Program-made: the position numbers and the translations under genes | Shown: piece after piece, positions 46,746 to 57,811 of the stretch | How the letters are laid out: every line of letters begins with the position of its first letter | How positions within the stretch are numbered: position 1 is the first letter of the stretch | The notes under the pieces: model-generated | What the model was told of the DNA's origin: nothing | The model's database searches: none | Seen by the model: the letters and a program-made list of their open reading frames with translations, nothing else | NCBI RefSeq assembly: GCF_000699445.3 | Contig: NC_067197.1 | Span: forward strand, 34,021,809-34,085,808 | Length of the DNA: 64,000 bases | DNA from: Schistosoma haematobium | Lineage: Eukaryota; Platyhelminthes; Trematoda; Strigeidida; Schistosomatidae | Direction of reading: 5' to 3'

Positions 46746-48114
46746 TGAAAAATAACACAAATCATTGGTTTACGTATTCTTTTACATCTTAACTGATGAA
46801 TATGAAATAGTGAACATATTTTTCTTTCACTAAATAAGTCAGTTGTAATTGTTGATTAGTAAAGGGAAAGTTTAGTTTGTAAATTCTAATAATTGTACAC
46901 TTGTGACTTGTCATAAAACGAATCCTGGAGATTTATGTGGAAATCTACCTCTTAATGAATCAAATATAATTAGATCTAGTAATTAGTATAATTCGTTATC
47001 CTTTCTCTTCAATAATTATTATCTTTTAATAATACTAATGAACAGTGGTTTCCACTCATGATTTACAAAGATTAAGCATCATGAATTACTATAATTAAAG
47101 TAAGTATTAATATACACAGTGTGAATTATGAATTTTATCTAAGCTGTTTGTATAGATGATACAAACGAACCCTTTAATAATTTTGGTTGAGTTTTCTTAA
47201 TGAATATGATCATCTTGAAATTGAGATAGATTGTATGGTTGTATCAATATAAGTAACCGTAGAGGAAGCATCTTGTTTTTTGATCTCTTATATATACAAC
47301 AGAACTTGCGATTTTTCGTTTTCCACTAAATATGTGACAAGCCCAACAGTATATGAATAGACAGTATTAATCTATGTAAAAAGAAGATATAATTTCGAAT
47401 TTGAAAACATGAACATTTATTTCCTGGAAAATTAGTTAAGCGAATAGATAGTAAAGAATTGAATACAATGATTCGAAAGTTCAGTAAAACCTAGAAAGTC
47501 CGACTGTGGTATATGCTACTTATCCTGACAGGTATTAGTAGTATGTAGCAGCAATCGAAAGTGAAATACCTACCATCAGAAGATTGAACTGAAGAGAATA
47601 GAAAGGAGAATGGAGAGCAGTCATAATAGGAACAGAATTAGAGGAATAATGGAGTATGTAAAGCAAAACGCAATAAGCTGTGCAAATTATGTATTCTTAA
47701 TGTGCGATTTTCATATTTTACAAAGGCACTGTGTAATTTTACAGTGAATAGTTTTAAAAAATGGATTTTCCCCACCCAAGTTCTCGTTTACTACACTACC
47801 ACTAAAATCTGAATCTTAAGGAATGTATATTAGTGGGAGCGTAAACTGTATATATAGACTAAAATTCAGAAATGCTAAACCTTGACTTTAATCTGTGTCC
47901 TGAGCTGAGTACGATTTCCATTCAATTACCAAATGAAAATTTAAGGTTAAAGTACATGCCGTCGGTTAATTAGTGCCATGGAATAAACATTACTCAATAT
48001 CACCAACGTTTAATTCTAAATCATTCAATTCTACAAAAATCTCTTGAAACTAATTACAAATGGATCTACAACTATTATTGAGTTGATTACTTTGTAAAGG
48101 TTATCATATTATCG
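46746..48114. other. No supported feature
   Basis: AT-rich DNA without recognised coding or repeat content. Confidence 0.4.
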
Positions 48115-48495
48115 TTGGGGTGATCCAGAAGACTTCTCGCAAAAGACAAGAAAGCTCAGGAAACACTAAGAATTATTTCATCCAATCAGCGTTCACTTGA
48201 AGTTTTGGCCAGGAACATCAAGTAAGTGAAAAGTCACACGTAGAGTTTTTGATTGGCTGATTATTATACTGCTACTATGTTTAGTAGCATTCCAGAATCT
48301 TCGGGAAACCCAAGGACATCTAAAATACTATAAAAACCCTATATTTTCTGTACTAAAACGAACCTCTGGAGTAAAGTGCTTCTCTCATATTTTGCGTCTT
48401 TTCTCTCGTGTTCAGGTCGCTGTTTAGTTCGTGCTTGGGGGTTACGAGAATAGCTTAGGAACCGAATATAGCGTTCAGTAAGCAAGACTTGCCAA
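48115..48495 (+). repeat. LTR-like repeat, family C, copy 1
   Basis: Matches 57123-57500 block by block: CAGCGTTCACT, AAGAGTCACACG or AAAGTCACACG, CTGCTACTA, TTCAGTAGC or TTTAGTAGC, a TATA box with the sequence TATAAAA (near 48329), TTTCTGTAC, TCTCGTGTTCA, and AACCGAATATAGCGTTCA. The TATA box and promoter-like layout suggest an LTR; its ends are not certain. Confidence 0.65.
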
Positions 48496-49302
48496 TTATA
48501 GAGTTTATATAGTAGTAAATACAATAATTCATAATCCTACATAAGCGGATAAGTTATTATTGATTGTCTGTGTTTACAACCAGTGGGAGAACAGATAAAG
48601 ATTGACGTGCACTTATGCTCTCAGTCAGACTCACGCATTCGTATTGCACTCACCAGTTCTGACGATTTGGAGGATGTGTAGTGGCATTGGACCATAACCA
48701 CACAATCTTCAAAGCTGAACACAAGACTACTCAGAAAATAGATATTCAATATTCAACACGGAGAAATACCTAACAATGGAGAAGGCGCGAACAATGAATT
48801 TGAATGGACTGGAGTTGATCGAGTAACATGGCTCGGCCATGCAGGCGTGGTCCCCGCTGAATGTTACCTTATATCTTCTATTCATACTAAATATATTGTT
48901 CTTTCTCTAGCCTAACCTTGTTCTACATCATGTATTGGTAATTGACACGATACAGTGAGTTGGTGTAGTCGATGGTGTGACTTCCACGTAAGATCTTATA
49001 GATTAGGCAGTTATATCATGACAAATCTACAAATTTAGGATTAGGTCTATTATTAGAGCAGTACTAATATCATTGTAGACCATAATTCTACAGATGTTCT
49101 ACTTGCTAGTGACCTGTCAAAACCTAGATATTTCTCACTCAGACAACAATCTCATCTGAGATACCTAGAAAAAATTTGGCGAGACTATCCTTGAGCAAGG
49201 TAAATTATTCTTCACGATGCACAGAAAACGCATCACTTGATGATTCAATTAACGAAATGCCAGTCTTCGAAGATTAACGATATTCCATGCGTCCTTTAGA
49301 TA
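48496..49302. other. No supported feature
   Basis: Nothing recognised between the family C repeat and the family A solo LTR. Confidence 0.35.
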
Positions 49303-49656
49303 CGTAGTGACCTACTTCTATCAAGATAACGCGATTGGTGTAATGGAAACAGTTATTATTTAATCAGTCGTACCAGTGATTGTTTTACTGTACTTGTTTG
49401 TTTAACTGTACTAAAGACATTCTCTCTTCCGTTGATTGTGACCTTGCACGAATGCGGTTACGCTCAGTAACCACATTTGTAGCCTGGCACGACCTCGGTA
49501 TTCTTTCGATACCACCAGATCGCCAACAAATACATCTCGACCACAGCCATCAACTGCCTTCTGATATTTGGCTTACGAGGGATTTTATCGGTTAATTGGC
49601 ACGTAGTTTTCCTGTAGTGTTGATCATAGTCAACTGCAACTCGACGCCACACTACA
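49303..49656 (+). mobile_element. Solo LTR, family A, copy 3 (354 bp, TSD GATA)
   Basis: Starts CGTAGTGACC (first base changed from TGTAGTG) and ends GACGCCACACTACA. It is flanked by perfect GATA (49299-49302 and 49657-49660). It is more diverged than copies 1 and 2. Confidence 0.88.
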
Positions 49657-49660
49657 GATA

Positions 49661-50334
49661 TACGTTATAACAATCATAAACTTACTAAACAGTTGTATTG
49701 CATAAATATTTCACATCGCCACATTTCCGACAAACGAATGCCAAGTTTGAACCTGACGTTAGGCCGAGTTTATGTGTTGTGTTAAAACTATGTAAAATAA
49801 ACTGGTCACCGAAATCTTGTCAGATGTTCATTCTTTCGCTCGGCTGTCTGCATGTGCTTATATTAGTCTTCTGCTGTCTACTCTAGCACATCTCATATCA
49901 CTTAGAAAATGAAAGAAATTATGTGCAGACACGTTTCCATACAAATCCGACTGCCATTTTCTTCAAGTACGAAGCACACAGTCACAATTAATTTGAAATT
50001 TCAATTAGTTAGAGCACTCATCTGTCAAATATTATCTCCTCGAATTCGCAGATGACATACGGTGGCGTTCATAACGCACGTATGGAAGATTCTGCAGTTG
50101 CGTTCTTCCGACACAAAGTCCACCTCATGTTGCACTTGCTCATCCTAGAAAAATACATTGCTCCACATTTTTATCCCAGATGAATCCAGTCTATTTCTAC
50201 TACTCTTGTGGGACACGTTTTTCTACCGCGAGCTGAGTTGGTAACTGAAATATAATAGGCGAACTCAACAGAACTTCCAGAATATAGACTCAGATAGATG
50301 CAATTATATCCTGATTATCTTTCGTGTGTGTTAT
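49661..50334. other. No supported feature
   Basis: No coding or repeat signal recognised. Confidence 0.35.
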
Positions 50335-50502
50335 TGTGGTGTTTGTGTGAACTAATGATTGTTTTGTACGTGATGTATACCTGATTTTGAATTCTAAACA
50401 CAATACGTTCGTTTGTGCTCATCTAGCTCTGCTTGACTTAAGTCGCATTATTTCAGAGATTCCCAGTTCGTATACTAATTCAAACACTTCTAGTCATCAC
50501 AT
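50335..50502 (+). repeat. 5' LTR of non-autonomous family B copy 2
   Basis: 168 bases from TGTGGTGTTTG to CATCACAT, followed by TGGCGTCACAATGG (primer-binding site running into the gag start). Confidence 0.8.
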
Positions 50503-50512
50503 TGGCGTCACA

Positions 50513-50863
50513 ATGGAGCCTGTGATGGGACAGTTAGACACACATTCAAACATTGATGCTTATGAGAATTATATGAAACTGTTCGAAATCTGAACTGTAA
50601 CCAACGAATATGTTGAGGATGTTAGTATTGTGGCTCATTTCTTCACATTCATTAGAAATGAAGTCTACAGCTTATTGAAAACTTTTGCAATTCCAGAAAA
50701 GCCTATTTCACTTCCTTATGCACCTCTTAAGGAAATACTTCCAGACCATGTAAAGTGTACAAATTTCAAATGCGGTGAAGGAGGAAAATTCCACAAAATG
50801 ATTCATCAGGATATTAAGAATTCCACTACATTACCACGTCATCCCAATCCACTGAGTATTTAA
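50513..50863 (+). pseudogene. Gag (internally deleted), non-autonomous family B copy 2
   Basis: Begins MEPVMGQLDTHSNIDAYENY, has one stop near 50591, and reads VAHFFTFIRNEVYSLLKTF to KMIHQDIKNSTTLPRHPNP, the same deletion junction as copy 1. Confidence 0.8.
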
Positions 50864-50876
50864 GGTTATGTAGATG

Positions 50877-51038
50877 TATAATATTTGGAAAGAATTTGAA
50901 TTATAGTACGAACTAACAGTCCCAGAAATAACGCAATTGAATCAAGAACTACGACACAAGCACAAACGAATGTATTTGGGATTCAAAATCCAGCATCCAA
51001 CAAGTACAAAGGTATCATTAGTTCGTTCAAACACCACA
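50877..51038 (-). repeat. 3' LTR of Gypsy B
   Basis: 162 bases, the outer end at AGATG. It matches the 5' LTR, with several differences. Confidence 0.9.
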
Positions 51039-51278
51039 TCCGTCACAGTTTAAATCGGAGTTTAGGTGTTTGTAATTAATCGTACGTCTTCTCCTCAAAT
51101 TCATCCTGAGTCTGTCCGACATTGTATTGGATAAGGATTCTGTATTATCTAGAATGTGCTCATTAGCATTAGAATTAACAACCGAAATTGGAACTGACTC
51201 ACCTGGTTCCTGAAATTGTATTTGATCAACATGTTGACTGTGTGTACTTAAGTCGTTGATGTCTAGAGCTCGCACCAT
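51027..51278 (-). pseudogene. Gypsy B pol C-terminal tail
   Basis: Frame MVRALDINDLSTHSQHVDQI to RLRMNLRRRRTINYKHLNSD, running into the 3' LTR. A polar tail beyond integrase. Its relatives also remain in both non-autonomous copies. Confidence 0.7.
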
Positions 51279-51317
51279 CGATTTTCCGACATTCTTCAGA
51301 ACAATACCCGTAGATGA

Positions 51318-51662
51318 TCAAAGATCATTTCCTCGATAGTATGTAACTTCTGCAGACTCCAAACATCTCATATTCGACCGAAGAATTCTTCCTTTCAATA
51401 GTTTCGCTGGAGTCTCCTTCGTCACCGAATGTCTGGCATTTCTATATTGCAATAGAAAGGTATCTACTCCCCTCTCCAGCTCATTAAATGTTGAGGCGGC
51501 TATAGAATCAATAGCAGTCTTTAATGTCCTGACAAAGTTCTCTGCCTGACCATTAGAACACGGATGTCTGGGAGCAGTAAACAAATATTTGCACCCTATA
51601 CCGTTCAAACAGGTAGTGACTGCATCTGCAGCAAAGTGAGAGCCATTCTCAGTCACTAACAC
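51318..51662 (-). pseudogene. Gypsy B integrase, C-terminal half of the catalytic core
   Basis: Contains VTENGSHFAADAV, APRHPCSNGQAENFVRTLKT and YRNARHSVTKETPAKLL. The second catalytic Asp of the DDE triad reads Glu here (TENG). The third acidic residue (GQAE) is intact. A stop separates it from the upstream half. Confidence 0.88.
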
Positions 51663-51677
51663 TATAGGAACCCCTTC

Positions 51678-52235
51678 TCAACTAAACACCTTTCTTAATG
51701 CTTGTATTGTGAAATCAGAATTTGGTGAAGTTGTAAAAAAAACTTCAGGCCACTTTGAAAAAGAATCAATGACTACTAGTGCATAGTATTTACCAAGAAA
51801 CGGACCACAATAGTCAGCATGAATTCTCTTCCAGGCCTCAGACGATACTGGCCATGGCGTCCACTTCCAAGGATGATTTTTCAACTGACGACATTTCTCA
51901 CAATTGTTTCCCGTACGACATATATCCGCATTTATCTCTGGCCACCAACATGTGAGCCTTGCCAAGGACTTCATTTTCTCAACACATGAATGACCACTAT
52001 GAAGATCTTCAAGAACAGATTTACGCCATGAAGGAGGAATGACAACACGATCATTTAAACACAGAATATCATCAGGAGTAGTAGATAGCTCATCCCGCTT
52101 TGAAAAATAAACAGATAATCTACGTTTCAAATTAGTATTCCAGCCTTTCCGTATAGCACTGAGTATACATCCAAAATATCTGCGAGTTTCTCTCATAAGA
52201 TCTGAACGTCTCACTGTTAAAGGCTGAACCAACAA
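51678..52235 (-). pseudogene. Gypsy B integrase, zinc finger and first half of the core
   Basis: H2C2 finger: HSGHSCVEKMKSLARL and CRTGNNCEKCRQ. Core start: WKRIHADYCGPFLGKYYALV and VIDSFSKWPEV, with the first catalytic Asp. Confidence 0.9.
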
Positions 52236-52355
52236 ACAGTCTGAAGTATTAACAGGTCTATCTTGTAATGATTGTCAATAACTGTAGTCAACGTGTTGAA
52301 TTTGTTTGACACTTCTGTGCTGAACCGTATAGTCATATGCACTCTAAGCAATACT

Positions 52356-52607
52356 CTATCGTTGTACCATAGCAGCTGAGGAACGTGCTAAGGATTTTTC
52401 AAGATGATAAATAAACTTTAAAGCTTCATGATCAGTAACAATAGTGAATTTCTTTCCGAATGAATATTTGTGAAGTCTTTTAACAGCCCGAAACACAGCT
52501 AATGCTTCTCGCTGAGTCTGTGAATAACCTTGTTGAGTAACAGTAAGTTTGCGTGAAACACAAATAACTGGTCTACCTTCCTGCTCCAAAACTGCGTCAA
52601 TACCCAC
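52356..52607 (-). pseudogene. Gypsy B RNase H
   Basis: Reads GIDAVLEQEGRPVICVSRKL, REALAVFRAVKRLH and FTIVTDHEALKFIYH, the usual Gypsy RNase H series with the TDH motif. The C-terminal part is cut by a frameshift. Confidence 0.88.
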
Positions 52608-52684
52608 AGGTGATGCATCAGTAGTAGGCGCAGAATGTACACTAGGGGAGTAGACTCGAAGAACAACATCACTTTGAGGAAACT

Positions 52685-53347
52685 TCAGTATACTTCGTAA
52701 GCATGACTCTTGTTCCTCACTCCATTTGAATTTTTTGGAGACGGTGCATTTGTCAGTGGAGCTATTCGTTTCATATCTGGTCTTAAACCATTACCATCAA
52801 CTAGGTATCCAAGGCATTCAAAACTAGATACAAAAAATGAACACTTATTTGGATTCACTGTAATATTCCTCCCAATTAAACGACGCAATAAAGCAATAAG
52901 TCTCTGGTCATGAACTACCTTGTTATTAAAACCATGAACAATGAGATCATCTTGATAAACTTCAACACCTTCAAGACCACTAACTACTTTATTCATAACT
53001 TCCTGAAATATGGCTGGAGAACAACCTAGACCAAATGGAAGGAAATTGTATCTGAACAGACCAAAAGGAGTGTTAATTGTCGTCAAAATAGACGAAGATT
53101 GATCTAAAGGAATTTGAAGATAAGCATCTTTTAGGTCGACTTTCGAGAACACTTTAGAACCATGAAGTCGATTTAGAATATCTTCAACCTCAATCGTCGT
53201 GCACGTTTGCTTCAACAAACGGGAGTTCAGATATAATCTATAGTCACCACAAATTCTAGGGGTCTTGCCGTCCGACTTCAGTGGCGTAACGATAGGAGTA
53301 CCCCATACTGAAGACTGAATTGGTTCAATTATGCCTTTCACACACAA
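52685..53347 (-). pseudogene. Gypsy B reverse transcriptase
   Basis: Contains IEPIQSSVWGTPIVTPLKSD, KVDLKDAYLQIPLD (motif A), FRYNFLPFGLGCSPAIFQ (motif B), VEVYQDDLIVHG (Y-x-D-D, motif C) and SSFECLGYLVDGNGLRPD. All catalytic Asp residues are present. The frame breaks at the C-terminus near 52735. Confidence 0.93.
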
Positions 53348-53614
53348 ATCGTTTAATGTCTTACGTACTACTTCTCGAAGACCATAAGGAATTATTCGTC
53401 TTTTAAGAACGACTGGATCACCCTGTACTTGAAGTTTTATAGGCTAAATTTTCATACCTCGACTGCACTTGGCACACATAGCTATCAAATCTTTAAGTAA
53501 AGTATCAGAAGTTTCTTTAGAAACTAGGGAAGACAACTGCACCTTAAGCCTTTTCAGATTCTTTAAACCCAGTATTGACAGTCCAGTAATCCCCAATATT
53601 GATACTTCAGTGGG

Positions 53615-53868
53615 TCATTTTACAACGTTAGGATCTAAAGCTTTCAAGTTCTTGAATGAAATAATGGACTCTATACTGCCTGTGTCCACAATAAAGTCAT
53701 GAAATGAACCAAGCGATGTATATAGTCGCTTCTGAATATGAGCATTACCTTTCGAAATAGTGGACAAAGACAAATGATCACTAGAAACATCCGAATTACT
53801 ACTTGAAGCAAAATGGAAAGTAGCTTTGCATACTGACTGAATGTGTCCTATCTTACCACGTTTAAGAC
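53615..53868 (-). pseudogene. Gypsy B zinc knuckle (3' part) and protease
   Basis: After the solo LTR the frame resumes as RGKIGHIQSVCKATFHFA (knuckle), then FHDFIVDTGSIESI, with the aspartic protease triplet DTG. In the Gypsy B copy the first knuckle Cys reads Arg. Confidence 0.82.
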
Positions 53869-54227
53869 TGTAGAGTTGCGTCGAGTCCCAACTGACTATG
53901 AACACCACTATCAAGAAATACGTGCCAAATAAATCCACAAAATCCCCCGGAAGCCAAATATCAGAAGGCAGTTAATGGACCAAGTCGATATATATTTGCT
54001 GGCGATCTCGTGGTATCGAAAGGATACTGAGATCGTGCCAGGATAGAAGCTTGGTTACAAAACGTAACCGAATTTGCGCGAAGTCACGATCAAAGTGTAA
54101 GAATAATGGATGCTTTATAGCACAGTTAAACAAAAGCACATTAAAACAGTCACTGGTACAATTGGTTATAATAATAGTTGTTTTCAATAAATCAATCGTG
54201 TTCTCGTGATAAAGGTGAGCCACTACA
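53869..54227 (-). mobile_element. Solo LTR, family A, copy 4 (359 bp, TSD GTTT/GTCT) inside Gypsy B gag
   Basis: On the minus strand it starts TGTAGTGGCTC and ends GACTCGACGCAACTCTACA. Flanks are GTTT and GTCT, a duplication with one change. Removing it restores the gag knuckle frame (KCF-KRGKIGH), so this insertion is younger than Gypsy B. Confidence 0.92.
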
Positions 54228-54973
54228 AAACATTTAGCATTACGTAATGCACATGAATTACGAGAATGAAACTGTCCACATGATAAACATTTACCAAACT
54301 TGATCTCACCTTTGTGATTTGCTTTGTAATTCCTCGTTGAAACTGCTTTCACATTTACAAGAGAATAGGGATCACTGTTAAACGAACCCAAGTTTGATTG
54401 ACCCTGAGATTGTAGTTCATCATGACGACTAAGCAAAGTATTAGAAATATTCATCGACTGGATATCAAGTTCATTCACTGCCTCGTAGTTAATACACGCA
54501 GTTCTAGCATCTTGAAAGGAACAGTTTGGCATTCTTAACAGTTCTCTTTCCGAACCCGGTATGTAAATTCCTGCAATTAATCGATCTCTCAGTTGCACAT
54601 GAAGTTTATCACCCAAATTACACTTGGCAGCTTGTTTCTGCAATTCAAAGATGAATTCCCGAACGTTTTGGTCATTTTGACGAACCATCTTATGAAATTT
54701 TGCCCTTTCACAGCATTCGAAACTGGTGCACTTAACATGATTTAATAATAGCTCCTTAAGAGTTGCATAAGGGAGTGAGATAGGTTTTTCTGGATATGCC
54801 AAAGTTTTTAATAAGCTGTACGCTTCTCTCCCAATGAATGTCAGGATATGTGCCACAATTTTATCACTTTTAACATCTTTCTTTGTCATGCTCCAGATTT
54901 TAAACCTTTCCAAATAATCCTCAAAAGCTTCCGAAGTTGAATGAATATCTAACTTTTCCATCGCAGGCTCCAT
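54228..54973 (-). pseudogene. Gypsy B Gag (main part)
   Basis: A frame of about 248 codons from MEPAMEKLDIHSTSEAFEDY through FIGREAYSLLKTLAYPEKP, NVREFIFELQKQAAKCNLGD and ACINYEAVNELD to CLSCGQFHSRNSC. Read without correction it runs on into the solo LTR. It includes the capsid segment that the non-autonomous copies lack. Confidence 0.9.
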
Positions 54974-54983
54974 CGCGACGCAG
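54971..54983 (-). promoter_or_regulatory. Primer-binding site of Gypsy B
   Basis: TGCGTCGCGATGG on the minus strand, directly after the 5' LTR and overlapping the gag ATG. Other copies read TGGCGTTGC or TGGCGTCAC, so the third base has probably changed. Confidence 0.6.
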
Positions 54984-55149
54984 TACAATATTCACACGTA
55001 TTTGAATTATCGTATAAACTAGGAATCCCAGAATTAACGCGACTGAATTAAAAAGTAAGACACAAGCATAAACGAATGTATTGTATCTGGAATTCAAAAT
55101 CCAGCATCCAACAAGTACAAAGGTATCATTAGTTCGTTCAAACACTACA
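54984..55149 (-). repeat. 5' LTR of Gypsy B
   Basis: 166 bases from TGTAGTGTTTGAACG to GAATATTGTA. It pairs with 50877-51038. Confidence 0.9.
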
Positions 55150-55154
55150 AGATG

Positions 55155-55768
55155 ACAATTCATTAATGAGTTGCGAAGAGTGTCACAAGTCTGTTAAACG
55201 TTTGTCCTATGGTAAATTTCCCTCATGTAATTCATGTGTATTTCGTAATGCTAAATGCTTTAAATGTGGTAAAATTGGACACACAGAGGCAGTTTTTAAT
55301 GCTACTAATCACTTCGCTGCAAGTATTGCTAAGCTTTGTGATTCTGACTCTATTAAGTTGAATGTTTCCAAAGAATCATACTCTGATCAGATTCATGATA
55401 TTATTTTACCAGATATGCATTGCCCTCATGATTCATGCATTTTTAATGAAACTATTTACAAATATGTGAAAGATATATGGAGTGCATCAAATCCTGATCA
55501 GTACTCTGATGTTATTTTATCGAATGTAGTTTGTCCTAATGATTCATTTATTTCCAGTGAAATTTTAATTAAATGTGAGGAACAAGTTCTAGATGGATTA
55601 AAATCTGAATATAGTCCTGATAGTGTCGCACCAGATGTTATTTGTGCTCACAAGGGATTTACCTCTGATGATATTTCTAAGGAATGTGACAAATATGTTC
55701 CTAATAAGTCGAATTCTAGTCACATTTCTGATGTTATTGCATCATACGTTGGATATTCTTACAACTAA
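55155..55768 (+). CDS. Zinc knuckle plus acidic repeats, non-autonomous family B copy 2
   Basis: The frame continues the gag of 50513-50863 across the Gypsy insertion (DNSLMSCEECHKSVKRL). It has CVFRNAKCFKCGKIGHTEAV (knuckle), then about 150 residues rich in Asp, Ser and Asn. Two to three imperfect units follow the pattern SDVI, Cys-Pro, NDSFISSEI, KCEEQVL and, further on, PDVICAHKGFTSDDI, ECDKYVPN, SDVIASYVGY. It stays open for 201 codons with no stop, better preserved than the neighbouring gag part. No known enzyme or binding motif beyond the knuckle. Confidence 0.65.
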
Positions 55769-55922
55769 TGTATGTCGAATAGAATCCTTAATTCATGGTA
55801 TGATAAATCAGTGGGAATAGCAAGATTTCCTGAAGCAATCACAAAAAAAGTTTGCCTAGATACGAAGTTTGTACAGGCAGAGAATCCAAATCGAGTCCAA
55901 GATTATCCTAATGAGTATGACT

Positions 55923-57040
55923 GACTTACTTACGCCTGTTACTCCCAATGGAGCATAGGCCGCCGACCAGCATTCTCCAACCCACTCTGTCCTGGGCCTT
56001 CTTTTCTAGTTCCATCCAATTCTTGTTCATTTTTCTCATGTCTATTTCCATTTCTCGGCGTAATGTGTTCTTTGGCCTTCCTCTTTTCCTTTGGCCTTGA
56101 GGATTCCAAGTGAGGGTTTGTCTTGTGACGCAGCTGGGTGCTTTCCTCAATGTGTGTCCTATCCACTTCCAGCGCTTCTTCCCCCGCTGGACTCTGGTTT
56201 GTTCTTTCCCATAGTAGGTTGTTGCTAACTGTTAATAAACACCTGTATTTTCTGGATGATGGCTTTCATAGTTCTCCAGGTTTCTGCCCCATACAATAGA
56301 ACTGTCTTGACATTTGTATTGAAAATTCTGACCTTGGTGTTGGTTGACAGTTGCTTTGAGTTCCAGATGTTCTTCAGTTGTAAATATGCTGCTCTTGCTT
56401 TACCGATCCGCGCCTTCACATCTGCATTAGACCCACCATATTCATCAATGATGCTGCCCAAATTTGTAAAGGTTTTAACATCTTCCAAATCTTCTCCGTC
56501 AATTGCGACTGGATTGGTGCATGCTGTGTTGTGTCGGAGAATCTTGCTTTTCCCTTTGTGTATATTGAGACCTACTGCTGCTGAGACTGCTGCTACACCG
56601 GTCGTCTTCTCCTGCATTTGTTTTTTCGTTTGCGATAGAAGAGTCAGATCATCTGCGAAGTCTAGATCGTTCAAATGAATCCTAGATGTCCACTGTCTCC
56701 TGTGCTTCCCTTCAGATGTTGACGCCCTCATGATCAAGTCGATCGACAGGAGAAAAAGAAAGGGTGAGAGTAAACAACCTTGCCTGACACCGGTTTTTAC
56801 CTCGAACGAATGTGTCAGCTGTCCACCATTCACGACTTTGCAGCGTAATCCATCATATGAATTCCGTATGATATTGACTATCTTCTGAGGCACGCCGTAG
56901 TGTAATGAGTGTGAGGCAGATGTATATTTTCCATCTGATTGTTTTGCAGATGTGTTAATTACACATATCAATGTATATTTATCACAAAACTGGGACAATG
57001 GCCTTGTGTATTCTAACGCGAAAAGCAAAAGGAATATGTA
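55923..57040 (-). pseudogene. RTE-type non-LTR retrotransposon, 5' truncated
   Basis: A long minus frame (57028-56225) contains [53 protein letters not shown] (catalytic FADD), [28 protein letters not shown] and TVLLYGAETWRTM. After a frameshift the C-terminal part reads [20 protein letters not shown] and [13 protein letters not shown]. The 3' end shows a short tandem GTAAGTAAGTAA. It is much better preserved than the + strand copy at 20455. Confidence 0.92.
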
Positions 57041-57122
57041 CCATATTTCTTATGCAAGTTAAAGTCACATTATTGAATGCCTAAAATTATATGTCACTTG
57101 TATCCCCAAATACTCACATATA

Positions 57123-57500
57123 ATTTTGGGAAGACCCAGAAAATTCCTCAAAAGAGCCAAAACGCGCCCTGAAAACGCTGGGAAGCACCTTATCCAGTCA
57201 GCGTTCACTAGATGTCTTACCAGAAATATCTAGAGAGTGAAGAGTCACACGTCACTTTTCTGATTGGGTAGTCACATACACTGCTACTAAGTTCAGTAGC
57301 GTTCCAGAATTTTCCAGAAACTCAAGGCCATCTAAATGCTATAAATACCTCAGGTTTTCTGTACATAAACGAAACTTGGAGTATAGCGTTCTTTCTATGT
57401 TTCTCGCCTTTCCTCTAGTGTTCAAGTTGCCGTGTAGACTTAGCCCGGGGATTACAAAAGAGCTTGGAAAACCGAATCAAGCGTTCATTTAGAAGATTTA
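57123..57500 (+). repeat. LTR-like repeat, family C, copy 2
   Basis: Counterpart of 48115-48495, with TATAAATA at 57340-57347. It lies inside the non-autonomous family B copy 2, between the RTE and the pol-tail remnant. Confidence 0.65.
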
Positions 57501-57539
57501 TCAATAATAATCGAAGTGTGAAATATGAGGAGACAATGC

Positions 57540-57811
57540 GAATTGGGAACGCCATGTTAGTCATGTTGGAAAATCTGCGATTCGAATTCTAGATATAAAT
57601 GATTTCAGTACACAACCGAAATGTTGAACATAAACAATCCCTGGACGCAGGTAAGTTCGTTCCAATTTCAGTTGTTAATTCCAATACTAATGAAAATATT
57701 CTAGATCATACAAAGACCACATTTAATACATAGTTTGACAGACATACAATAAAACTAGGGAGATGTTCGATCGATTACCAAAACTCAGATTCCAATTTAA
57801 GATGTAGTGGT
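57540..57811 (+). pseudogene. Pol-tail remnant of non-autonomous family B copy 2
   Basis: It matches the region before the 3' LTR in Gypsy B and in copy 1: ATTCTAGATATAAATGATTT, CAATTTCAGTTGTTAATTCC and ATATTCTAGATCATACAAAG in the same order. It is followed at 57812 by TGTGGTATTTG, the start of a 3' LTR that is broken off after about 65 bases. Confidence 0.7.

Larger units (their letters stand above)
50877..55149 (-). mobile_element. Nearly complete Gypsy-like LTR retrotransposon, family B (4,273 bp, TSD AGATG)
   Basis: LTRs 54984-55149 (5') and 50877-51038 (3'). The perfect duplication AGATG lies at 50872-50876 and 55150-55154. Minus-strand order: PBS, Gag, zinc knuckle (split by a solo LTR), protease, RT, RNase H, integrase, pol tail. 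A handful of stops and frameshifts are visible, so the copy is inactive but little decayed. It sits inside the + strand non-autonomous copy of its own family. Confidence 0.92.
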
